Shown piece by piece: positions 27,932 to 38,588 of a stretch of DNA of 64,000 nt; positions within the stretch are counted from its first letter, which is position 1; every line of letters begins with the position of its first letter. The stretch is taken from contig NZ_AAUW01000016.1 in assembly GCF_000168975.1 (NCBI RefSeq), positions 1 to 64,000 of the forward strand, written 5' to 3'. The notes below the pieces were generated by a model. The model made no database searches and had not been told where the DNA came from. It saw only the letters and a list, made by a program, of their open reading frames with translations. This stretch comes from Roseibium aggregatum IAM 12614 (GTDB taxonomy: Bacteria; Pseudomonadota; Alphaproteobacteria; Rhizobiales; Stappiaceae). Made by a program: the position numbers and the translations under genes.

Positions 27932-28288
27932 CTACTTGGTGCAGCCGTTGACATCGGCAGCGCAGTAGAACCCGTCCGAAGAATTGCCGCAGCAATAGAG
28001 GAAACCGGGAGAGTCGCAGTAGTATTCGGACGATCCGCAACGACCGGCGACCTGGATCAACGGCCCCTTGTCGGTTGAAGATACCGGAAGATCCACCGCA
28101 CCGGACAGGCGCGGCGACATGTTGGGCATCGGCGGCACCGCGAGCTCTCTGTCCAGGCTGGCCAGAACGACTTTCGCAACCGTCAGATCCGGTTGATGCG
28201 TCAGGTCGAGCGGATCCGCACTGGCAGGGCCAGCTGCGTAAAACAGACCCGCCATCAGCGTAAATTTAACAATAGCTCTCAGTCTCAT
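27932..28288 (-). CDS. Small secreted cysteine-rich protein
   Basis: 118 aa. A signal peptide (RAIVKFTLMAGLFYAAGPASA) and a linker precede a compact C-terminal domain of about 35 residues with six cysteines in the spacing CGSSEYYC, YCC, YC, GC. That is a knottin-like disulfide pattern, unusual for bacteria. GGAGGAGG lies 7 bases before ATG 28288. It is convergent with the lectin gene, 24 bp away, so the two encode secreted proteins of similar size. No family is recognised. Confidence 0.65.
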   Translation of the reverse strand: MRLRAIVKFTLMAGLFYAAGPASADPLDLTHQPDLTVAKVVLASLDRELAVPPMPNMSPRLSGAVDLPVSSTDKGPLIQVAGRCGSSEYYCDSPGFLYCCGNSSDGFYCAADVNGCTK

Positions 28289-28792
28289 CTTTCGCCTCCT
28301 CCGCGCAAGATGCAGCATATCTGCTTGTGATATGATGGAACTGATTATAGCACGAGACCGAACCGCTGAATATTCAGCAAACTACGCAGCACGCAAAAGA
28401 TTTACTGACGAAAACAACAGCCCTCCGTGGGCTGCCCAACCGGCAACGGCCTCCTGCCTCACCTGTTTGCACGACAAATTTCCGACCGCAAACGGGCACG
28501 GGAAGCAAGCCGAGCATCGCCGGAAAAAGCACAGTCGGCCCCTCCCCAATCCGCCCTTAGAATATTTTTAGCCCCCCTGTTTTCGAACAAATTTCCGCCG
28601 CAATCCGGGCGCTGAATCCGCTTCAGCAGGGTTAAGCGCGTCCCGCGTAAGCCACTCACCAGGCAGTGCTTCTGGTCTTCCCAGGCATCCGATGGATAGA
28701 GAACCCAAGCCGTCATGACACCGGCAACCAGCCGTCATGGCCGCGACACCACTGCACCTTCAAACATCTCTATCCTTGAAAGGATATCTGCA
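28289..28792. other. Intergenic region, nothing recognised
   Basis: About 500 bases with a somewhat AT-rich start (28310-28400). Open frames lack starts and recognisable proteins. Promoters for the cysteine-rich gene and the next small gene must be here; I cannot place them. Confidence 0.4.
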
Positions 28793-29056
28793 ATGGCCCT
28801 TCGTGGCTTAGTCCTTGGTGCTGCCTTCCTTGCTGCCGGCCTGGTGCCCGCAGTTGCCGACAGCGTGACCGCGTCCGTCGAGACATGGAACCCGACCACC
28901 CGCACGCTCGTTCTGAGCGACAAGACCCAGTTCCAGACGATTTCCAGCTCCGTTGCGGTGCCGGACACCCTGGCTGCAGGAAAAACCGTCACCATTGTCT
29001 ACGACGGCTCGGAAAGCGGCGTGGATTCAATCCTGTCCATCGAGGTCCAGCCCTAG
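28793..29056 (+). CDS. Small exported protein, DUF1344-like
   Basis: 87 aa. A signal peptide (LRGLVLGAAFLAAGLVPAVA) precedes a single beta-rich domain reading VTASVETWNPTTRTLVLSDKTQFQTISSSVAV, then KTVTIVYDGSESGVDSILSIEVQP. The order (secreted, one small beta domain with an Asp/Ser loop and a closing strand) resembles DUF1344 proteins of rhizobia, but the match is moderate. AAAGGA precedes ATG 28793. Function unknown; periplasmic by prediction. Confidence 0.6.
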   Translation: MALRGLVLGAAFLAAGLVPAVADSVTASVETWNPTTRTLVLSDKTQFQTISSSVAVPDTLAAGKTVTIVYDGSESGVDSILSIEVQP

Positions 29057-29448
29057 GTCCTCCGTTCGTCAGCGAAACGCGGATGGCCCTCCGGCTGAGG
29101 ACATGCCGACTGTTTCGATTCAGAACCCGCGACGCCCCCGTCACCGGGTCCTGATGCCGATGGCCAAAGGAGACGTGAATGCCCAAATGACCCATCGCGA
29201 TTGCGACGACACCGTAGTTGCCACCTTTGCCCCCACACGGCCTTCGGTTCGCGCTCGCAGATGACATCGCAGGGATATCCCTGCCCTTCGATCCTTTCGA
29301 TGGCCTGTTTTCCCTTGGAAACGAGCCCAGGCAGCCTCTGACCGATTGCACTCAGTCGCAAGACCCGAAGGCCGGTTGAGACAGCCTGATGAACGACACG
29401 ACCACGAAGCCCGGCAGCCGCCCGAGGGCCGGCTTCATATCGTGACAT
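29053..29448 (-). pseudogene. Possible frameshifted small CDS
   Basis: On the minus strand a frame reads MSRYEAG... up to CDVICEREPKAVWG, with codons that look normal for this genome. After the CCCCC run near 29231-29235 codon use becomes poor, while the +1 frame from there reads GGKGGNYGVVAIAMGHLGIHVSFGHRHQDPVTG with normal codon use. That pattern suggests one gene broken by an indel (or by a sequencing error). I recognise no family, so confidence is low. Confidence 0.25.
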
Positions 29449-29744
29449 GCCCTTCGACTTTCACCTCCTGCCGCTCTCACCTTCCGGGCAGGATGCAAGC
29501 CGGAGCGGTCCCGGCCAAAGCCCGATCTGCGGCCACATCCGACTGTCTATATCCAACTCTTCCATCGGCCCGCAGTCCTACCCTTCGCGGGCCGATTTTT
29601 TTCTTATCTCCGGCCAAGAAGCGCCTCTTCCCGGCGGACTTCCTGACACCCATATGTCAGGAGACTGACAGGAAGTGGCAAAAAGCGGAACAAACCCGCA
29701 ACCACCCCCTTTCCTCGCGCGCGTAACCGAACCATATTGCGCCC

Positions 29745-32675
<2,931 letters not shown>

Positions 32676-32843
32676 AGAAATCCTCCTGTTGGAGGGTAAT
32701 CAAAGGTTCGACAGCCCGGGATGACGAGGCTTGGATTGATCGCATCGCCCTGCTTTATCGTCCTCCCATGGCTTGACCGTGGGATCCATGTCGTTACCCA
32801 GACCACGCTGAGAGACCTCAAGTGTCGAATAGACATGGCATGG

Positions 32844-32866
32844 ATTGCAGGGTCGAGCCCTGCAAT
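32844..32866. repeat. Small palindromic repeat ATTGCAGGG
   Basis: ATTGCAGGG and CCCTGCAAT (9 bp perfect) enclose a 5-base loop, directly followed by GACGG. Palindromes of this type, often preceded by CATGG, are common between alphaproteobacterial genes. Confidence 0.5.
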
Positions 32867-32925
32867 GACGGTGGAAACATGAAGCTGTGAGGCGACCAAA
32901 GCCTCTCCTCTCTCCTCTCGCCACC

Positions 32926-33600
32926 GTCATTCCGGACAAGTGCAGCGAAGCTGCGCGACGATCCGGAATCCAGCGCATCAGCGCGAGCACAGCTCGCTCC
33001 TTAGTCATCTTCTCCATAGGAAATAAGCGCGCCTGTGGCGCAGATTATGTCTGGATCCCCGATCTGCATTCGGCGTTGCCTCACTTGTCCGGGATGACGA
33101 GGTGTGTGTGGCCTGGGACAGGTGTCTCCGACGATAGGGTTGGTGGCAAGACCAACGCTCCGACTGCAACGCTTTCTGGACGTGAGGCCTCGGGAAGCCG
33201 GCAAACCTCTCCTCCCCCGCTGTCATTCCGGACAAGCGCAGCGAAGCTGCGCGACGATCCGGAACCCAGCGCATCAGCGCGAGCAAAACTCGCACCTCAG
33301 TCACCTTCTCCATAGGAAATGAGCGTGCCTGTGGCGCAGATTATGTCTGGATCCCGGATCTGCGTTCGGCGTTGCCTCACTTGTCCGGGAGGACGGGTGG
33401 GTGGGACTGGGGACAGGTGTCTCCGACGAAAGGTTCCGTGGCAAGGCAAGCCCACCGACTGCAACGCCTCCTGCTAAAAAGATCTTAGGAAACTGACAAG
33501 CCTCTCCTCCCCCACTGTCATTCCGGACAAGTGCAGCAAAGCTGCGCGCCGATCCGGAAACCAGCGCATCAGCGCGAGCGCAGCTCGCTCACCTTCCACC
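32926..33600. repeat. Tandem ~295-bp palindromic element, 2.3 copies
   Basis: Units start with GTCATTCCGGACAAG at 32926, 33222 and 33517 (spacing 296 and 295). Each full unit begins with a palindromic element: a left arm (32926-32973) inverted imperfectly at 33051-33098, ending GTCCGGGATGAC. A second region of about 120 bp follows that is also conserved between copies (CAGGTGTCTCCGACGA, then GACTGCAACGC). The third copy stops after about 80 bp. No ORF spans it. It looks like a MITE-like element that was duplicated with its flank. Confidence 0.75.
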
Positions 33601-33614
33601 AAAAGACGTCAAGT

Positions 33615-33788
33615 TCAGATGCCTTTGAACAAGACACCGGCGGCCAGCACGGCCCAGGAGCCGATCAGGAGGTGGACGGTGGAAACGCCGATGCTCGGGA
33701 TGGCGACGCCGAGCATCGGGAGCACCGCGACAACGAAAAGGGCCAGGGAAACGATGAAAACGATCAAGGAGGGAGGTGTCAGGCGCAT
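33615..33788 (-). CDS. 57-aa two-helix membrane protein
   Basis: Short gene with a good ribosome site (AAGAAGG, 5 bases before ATG). The product reads MRLTPPSLIVFIVSLALFVVAV and then LPMLGVAIPSIGVSTVHLLIG, WAVLAAGVLFKGI; two membrane helices fill almost the whole chain. Codon use is GC-rich at third positions as in neighbours, unlike the overlapping plus-strand frame. No family is known to me. It sits between the repeat cluster and the OmpA gene. Confidence 0.6.
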   Translation of the reverse strand: MRLTPPSLIVFIVSLALFVVAVLPMLGVAIPSIGVSTVHLLIGSWAVLAAGVLFKGI

Positions 33789-34021
33789 GGGGACCTTCTT
33801 AACTGGTTCTGTTTTTCGGTCCGCCTTGCCGTGATCCCCCGGAGGGCCGGCACAGCGGAGCGGGTCAATCCTGGGCCGTCCGGAGCTGTTCTGCTCGGAC
33901 GGATCGGAGCGGTCACATGAGCCGTGGCGTCAGGAATTGTCAATGTCAGTCAGGACAGGGGCAATGCCTTCCCACATCTGACGTGGTGTTCCTGGCCCGT
34001 GTCCAGACCTCAGGCGAGAAA

Positions 34022-34049
34022 CGCGGCGCCGTATAAAGCAGGCGCCGCG
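34022..34049 (-). terminator. Terminator hairpin of the OmpA-family gene
   Basis: CGCGGCGCC pairs with GGCGCCGCG (9 bp, 10-base loop), 12 bp beyond the OmpA stop; the minus strand continues GTTTCTC, a modest T tract. Confidence 0.6.
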
Positions 34050-34060
34050 CCCTTTGCCTG

Positions 34061-35980
34061 TTACCTGCGCGCGCTCAGCAGCGGCGTGATGTTGCGGATC
34101 GTCACGCGGCGGTTACGCTCTTCCGCGCCCTGCGTGTCGACCTTCAGATAGTCTTCGCCATAGCCCTGAACGACCATGTTTTCCGGTGCCACGCCGTAGA
34201 CGTCCGCGAGAATGCGGGCGACGGTTTCCGCACGGCGGTCGGAAAGCGCGAGGTTGGAGACATCCGAACCGACCGCATCCGTGTGACCTTCGATCAGCAG
34301 CACCGTTGTCGGGTCCTGTTCGATCACGGCCTGGGACGCGCGGGCGATATCTTCCAGCTGCGGCACCTGGCTCTGGCGCACCACGGCGCTGCCGGTGTCG
34401 AAGGTGATCGTGTCCAGATCCACCCGTCGCACCTTGTCGCGCAGGCGTTCGCTTTCGCGGATGTCGCGCAGGGAATAGGCCTGTTCCACCTGTTCCACCG
34501 GCGGCGCGGTGAATGTCTGGTAGATATCGTCATAATTCGCCCGGCCTGCCGGCACGATGTAACGATCACGCGGGATGCCGACCTGCAGCGGCGGCAGCTC
34601 GCGGTCGTAATTGCGGCGGCGGTGGTTGTACTCGCGATTGTCGATCAGCACATATTCGCGGCCATCCGGCAGAAGACGCGAACGGTACAGCACATAGCCG
34701 CCCTCGTCGCGGATCGTGATGATCTTCACACCGTTGCGGCGGGTGACGATCTCGCGCGTGCGGCCGCCGCGAAGACGTTCCGCATGGAATTCGTCATCGC
34801 CATAGCGCAGCAGGCTGCTTTCGTCCTTGCGCACAAAATATTCGCCGTCCCGTTCAACGATGATCCGGTCCCCCTGGTCCTCGACTACCTTGCCGCCAAG
34901 GGCGGGGATCAACATCCCGACCCCGACACCAACAGCCGCGGCGCCGAGCAGTTCCAGCCTGCGGTCGCGGGCCTTGTCGCGGCGGCGTTCTTCCTTCGCC
35001 TTGACTTCGGCCCTCTGCGCGTCCGTCGCATCGTCCGAGACGACAGCCGCCGGTTCTTCCGCCGGCGCGGTGGCCTGGGCCTTGATCGGCTCACCCGGCT
35101 CTTCGGTCACGGTTTCATCTGCCGCGGTGGCTTCGACCGGAGCAGCATCTGGCGCGGCGAGCGTTTCGGCCTGTGCGGGGTCCGAGGTTTTCTGCTCAGC
35201 GTCCGTCTGCTGCGGGGCAGCTTCTTCTGGCGCAGGCTCAGCCGAAGCGGCAGCGGGCTCCTCGGCCGCAGCGGGCTCTTCTGCGGCAGCGGCATCAGCG
35301 GGCTGCTCTTCGGTAGCCGGCTTCGGCGCATCGGCCTGCGTTTCCGGGCTTTCCGAAGTCTCTGCCTGTCCGGCTTCCGTGCTGGCCGCCGCATCGGCGG
35401 GCTGCTCTGCCGCCGGCTGTTCAGCAGCGCCGGCTTCCGGTGATGTATTCGTCTGTTCGGATGATGGCTCAACCGCAGGCTCTTCTGCCGGAGCAGCTTC
35501 CTCTACCGGCGCTTCCGGCTTTGCTTCCGGCGCCGCGGTCTCTTCAGTTGTTGTCTCTTCAGTGTTCTGGGGCTTTTCCGCAGGCGCGGTTTCCTCAACC
35601 GGAGCGGCCGGTTTCTCGGCGGGTGTGGCTTCTTCCACGGGGGCAGCGGGTTTTTCCGCTGGCTGCGCTTCCTGCGTCTCGATGGCTTCGGCAGGCTCTG
35701 CGTCCTGGCCGGCTTCAGGTGCAGCTTCTGGGGCTGCCTCCTGGGTAGCCTCTGAGGGAGCTTCTGGGGCAGCCTCTTCAGACGCCGGCTCCGCAGGCGC
35801 TTCGCTGGTGCTTGCTTCCGCGGCAGGTGCAGCCTCCTCCGTCCGGCAGGCCTCCTGGTCCGGATTTGCGGCACAATCAACCGCCGTTTCCTGGGCGCGG
35901 GACGGGCTCGGCTGCAGCGGCAGGCCGATGGCCAGGACAAGAGCCATGGCCGTTGAATTTCGAAGCAATCTAGACGTCAT
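34061..35980 (-). CDS. OmpA-family outer membrane or peptidoglycan-binding protein with acidic linker
   Basis: 639 aa. A signal peptide (RLLRNSTAMALVLAIGLPLQPSPSRAQ) is followed by about 290 residues of Ala/Glu/Pro/Thr repeats (AAPEAPSEATQEAAPEAAPEAG, PAEKPAAPVEEA), then a basic hinge and a middle domain. The last 120 residues form an OmpA-like domain: ITFDTGSAVVRQSQVPQLEDIA, LLIEGHTDAVGSDVSNLALSDRRAETVARIL and GYGEDYLKVDT, a peptidoglycan-binding fold. It probably tethers the envelope, with the linker spanning the periplasm. ATG 35980 has GAGAGG upstream; ATG 35989 is possible. Confidence 0.9.
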   Translation of the reverse strand: MTSRLLRNSTAMALVLAIGLPLQPSPSRAQETAVDCAANPDQEACRTEEAAPAAEASTSEAPAEPASEEAAPEAPSEATQEAAPEAAPEAGQDAEPAEAIETQEAQPAEKPAAPVEEATPAEKPAAPVEETAPAEKPQNTEETTTEETAAPEAKPEAPVEEAAPAEEPAVEPSSEQTNTSPEAGAAEQPAAEQPADAAASTEAGQAETSESPETQADAPKPATEEQPADAAAAEEPAAAEEPAAASAEPAPEEAAPQQTDAEQKTSDPAQAETLAAPDAAPVEATAADETVTEEPGEPIKAQATAPAEEPAAVVSDDATDAQRAEVKAKEERRRDKARDRRLELLGAAAVGVGVGMLIPALGGKVVEDQGDRIIVERDGEYFVRKDESSLLRYGDDEFHAERLRGGRTREIVTRRNGVKIITIRDEGGYVLYRSRLLPDGREYVLIDNREYNHRRRNYDRELPPLQVGIPRDRYIVPAGRANYDDIYQTFTAPPVEQVEQAYSLRDIRESERLRDKVRRVDLDTITFDTGSAVVRQSQVPQLEDIARASQAVIEQDPTTVLLIEGHTDAVGSDVSNLALSDRRAETVARILADVYGVAPENMVVQGYGEDYLKVDTQGAEERNRRVTIRNITPLLSARR

Positions 35981-36216
35981 TCTTTCCATCCTCTCGCCCC
36001 CCGGCGAACTTTTCCGAACCGGCGTCGGCCAGGTACGCTCAATGGGAAACAAGTAACCGGCGCTTTCGTTCCAACGTCCGTTCGCTTGGTGGCGCTGAAA
36101 CCGCCCTTTCGCAGCAAGCCCTCTGTTTCCGTCCTTCACACGATTGACTTCCCCCCCTGAACAGCCATGGTGGGGCGGGGACCGGCGAAAAGCCGGTACA
36201 GTCAGAGGGGGCTGAC

Positions 36217-37416
36217 GTGACGAAAAGACTTATTTTACTTGCATCTCTTTCGCTGGTTCTTGCCACACCGGCGGCCGCCGAACTCGAGCGGACCGACTTC
36301 GGCGACTGGTCGGTACGCTGCAACGAGAAGAACTACTGCATCGCCGAAACCGGTGGCAGCGGCTCCAATGGCGAACCGTTCCGGCTGAAGGTGGAGCGTG
36401 GCGCCAAGCCCGGGGCACAGGTCTACGTGACCCTGCGTCCGAAAACGCCTCTCGAAACCGGCTTGCGTGCCCGGATCGAAATTGAGGGCGACGAGGACAA
36501 CGTCGGCTTCTTCGGCAAGGCTGACAAGATCTACACCGGCAATGAGATGACCTTCGGTGGTGACGCAGACCGGGACCTGATCGAAAACCTGCGTCTTGGC
36601 CAGGAAGCGTCGGTCCAGATCGAATATGGCGGCAGCACCGGCACGATCACCTACGAGGTCTCGCTGAGCGGCATCACGCATGCGCTGTTGAAGATCGACG
36701 AGGTTCAGGGCCGCATCGGCCGGCAGGATGCCATCGTGGCCTGGGGTGGCCTGCCACCGGAAGAAACAACCGGCATTGCGGCCGCCCCTGCAACGGCTCA
36801 GCCAGCCCCGGCACCGGCACCGGCACCGGCCCCAGCCGAACCGGTGGCACAAGCACCTGCAAAGGATCTGCCGCCGCCGATCATGCCGTCGCAGGAGACC
36901 AACAACAGCGGCCTGGACAGAGGTGCACGCGGCCAAGTCTATACACTCAACGAGCTTCCGGACGAGATCCAGATGATGGGTTACCGGACGCTGAATTGCC
37001 AGCTTGCGGAAACGGTGCCTGCCTTCGGCGCGCAATACTACGCGGAAGGGGACGTTGAAACATGGGTCGTTCCCTGTCAGATGGCCGACGTCAACGTGCC
37101 CTATTACATGGCGACCCATGTTCCCTTCGACCCATCGCTTGACGAGTGGAAGGAGTTCGAAACACCACCGGGCTTCAACCAGCCCAACCATGCTCTGGTC
37201 AACAATCTGTTCTTCGACCCGGACAACGGCCAGGTCACGGGCACCACCTACTCTTCACCCAACTACGACTGCGGCACCTTCGAGCGCCATGAGATCGACG
37301 CGGAAAGCGGCAACTACACCTTGGTGGAATATCTCGAAAAATCCGACTGCGACGGCATCACCGGCCCGCCCGAAGGCTGGCCGCTGAGCTGGACGATTGA
37401 CGAGATGGGGGATTAG
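36217..37416 (+). CDS. DUF1176 family exported protein (copy 1)
   Basis: 399 aa, starting with GTG behind AGAGGGG. A signal peptide (TKRLILLASLSLVLATPAAA) precedes ELERTDFGDWSVRCNEKNYCIAETG, the DUF1176 opening with a Cys pair. The last half (VYTLNELPDEIQMMGYRTLNCQLAETVPAFGAQYY, CGTFERHEIDAESGNYTLVEYLEKSDCDG) is the family's second part. A Pro/Ala linker (APATAQPAPAPAPAPAPAEP) lies between. Function unknown; periplasmic. A second DUF1176 gene is at 48.4 kb. Confidence 0.82.
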   Translation: MTKRLILLASLSLVLATPAAAELERTDFGDWSVRCNEKNYCIAETGGSGSNGEPFRLKVERGAKPGAQVYVTLRPKTPLETGLRARIEIEGDEDNVGFFGKADKIYTGNEMTFGGDADRDLIENLRLGQEASVQIEYGGSTGTITYEVSLSGITHALLKIDEVQGRIGRQDAIVAWGGLPPEETTGIAAAPATAQPAPAPAPAPAPAEPVAQAPAKDLPPPIMPSQETNNSGLDRGARGQVYTLNELPDEIQMMGYRTLNCQLAETVPAFGAQYYAEGDVETWVVPCQMADVNVPYYMATHVPFDPSLDEWKEFETPPGFNQPNHALVNNLFFDPDNGQVTGTTYSSPNYDCGTFERHEIDAESGNYTLVEYLEKSDCDGITGPPEGWPLSWTIDEMGD

Positions 37417-37521
37417 GCCCTTCGCTGGATAGATCTTCACGGGCTGACGTTTGTGGTTTCCGGGTCTGCATGACACCTTCGACCCGAAACACCACCGTCA
37501 TTCCGGACAAGCGAGGCGCGC

Positions 37522-37914
37522 CTATTGCTTCTCCGGAAACAGCCCATGAAACACCGCGCACTGGATCATCAGGACGCCGTTCATGGTCTGGGCGTTCATG
37601 TCGACGACAATTTCTGCGTAGGCCGAGTTTGATCCCATGATGGTTTCAAGCTGGAGCTTGCACTCTTCGATGTCGCCGTCGGTCTCGATCGCCAGACTGG
37701 TGGTTTGGCCACTGCCGATGTTGAGCGTCAGTGACAGGACGAGTGGATCTTCTTCGACGTGATCGCCTTCGCTCACCTCCAGAATGTCGCTGCCGGCAAT
37801 CCTGTAGGTATAAAACACCTGATAGGCGGATGCGGGCAGTTGGAAAAACGATGCCAGGGCCAGAGCCAGAACCGGGGCCAGGCCCAGCAAAAATGCCTTT
37901 TGAAAAATGCGCAT
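37522..37914 (-). CDS. Secreted hypothetical protein
   Basis: 130 aa. A signal peptide (RIFQKAFLLGLAPVLALALASFFQLPASA) leads to a mature domain with two cysteines (EECKLQLE, MIQCAVFHG) that reads YQVFYTYRIAGSDILEVSEGDHVEEDPLVLSLTLNIGSGQTTSLAIETDGDIEE. Short beta strands dominate. ATG 37914 has GGAG 7 bases upstream. No family recognised. The stop lies close to a short copy of the GTCATTCCGGACAAG repeat arm at 37497-37511. Confidence 0.6.
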   Translation of the reverse strand: MRIFQKAFLLGLAPVLALALASFFQLPASAYQVFYTYRIAGSDILEVSEGDHVEEDPLVLSLTLNIGSGQTTSLAIETDGDIEECKLQLETIMGSNSAYAEIVVDMNAQTMNGVLMIQCAVFHGLFPEKQ

Positions 37915-38029
37915 GAATATCTCCGGGAAACCGTGTTTGGTCTCCGGCATTTCGGCCAACGCCGGACGTAACGTCAAGCGTCATCCTCAAACCGCGCGAA
38001 CACTGCGGCCCCCATCAACGCGGCCCCGA

Positions 38030-38320
38030 TCAGCCCGGTACAGCCGGCAGGACGAAAAACAGGAGAATGGCAAGTGCGAAAGCCGCCAGTGCCAGAAGAT
38101 AAAGCCGGGCAATCCGGCGGCGTGCCGGCTCGGCCTCATCGCCGAAGCCGCCACGCGTGAACATGCGCTTCCAAAGCCAGACGCCTTTGACAGGGGAAAG
38201 CGCTGCCTCCTCCAGAAGGTTCTGACGTCTGATGAAGAAGAGCGCGCTCACATAGCCGGCAATCATCAGCAGAAATGCCAGGGCCATGAAGGTCATGAAG
38301 ATCAGATAAGCGGGTGTCAT
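38030..38320 (-). CDS. Two-helix membrane protein, unknown
   Basis: 96 aa with helices at both ends (AYLIFMTFMALAFLLMIAGYVSALFFI and LYLLALAAFALAILLFFVLPAV) and a 35-residue basic loop between them (RRQNLLEEAALSPVKGVWLWKRMFTRGGFGDEAEPARRRIAR). AAAGGAC precedes the ATG by 6 bases. No known family. Divergent from the coiled-coil gene by about 270 bp of promoter DNA. Confidence 0.6.
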   Translation of the reverse strand: MTPAYLIFMTFMALAFLLMIAGYVSALFFIRRQNLLEEAALSPVKGVWLWKRMFTRGGFGDEAEPARRRIARLYLLALAAFALAILLFFVLPAVPG

Positions 38321-38588
38321 ACCGTCCTTTCTTCGCGCTGTGGCCCCGGTCGGTCAGCAGCCAGCGTGGGCTATATGGTCCGTTGCACTCCGGCCCGAAT
38401 GTTAACCATAGGTGCAAATCCGTTAAAATGCCGGGGATATCTGTCTTTTGAGGGTAACACTTCACACTGTATTCTGGGGCCGGCTTTCCCTGAGTCGTTG
38501 AAACCGCCAGCGCTTATGGGTTAATAAAGAGTTAAAGTTTTGCGTATCTTCCGCCGGGCGGCGCCGGTGGGACAGTCAGGAGACAGGA

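Noticed and set aside
28332..28571. A 79-aa plus-strand frame starting MMELIIARD
   Set aside because: No ribosome site, no family, and poor codon use; more likely an untranslated region.
32926..33600. CRISPR or IS element
   Set aside because: Spacing is long, there are no uniform short spacers and no transposase ORF.
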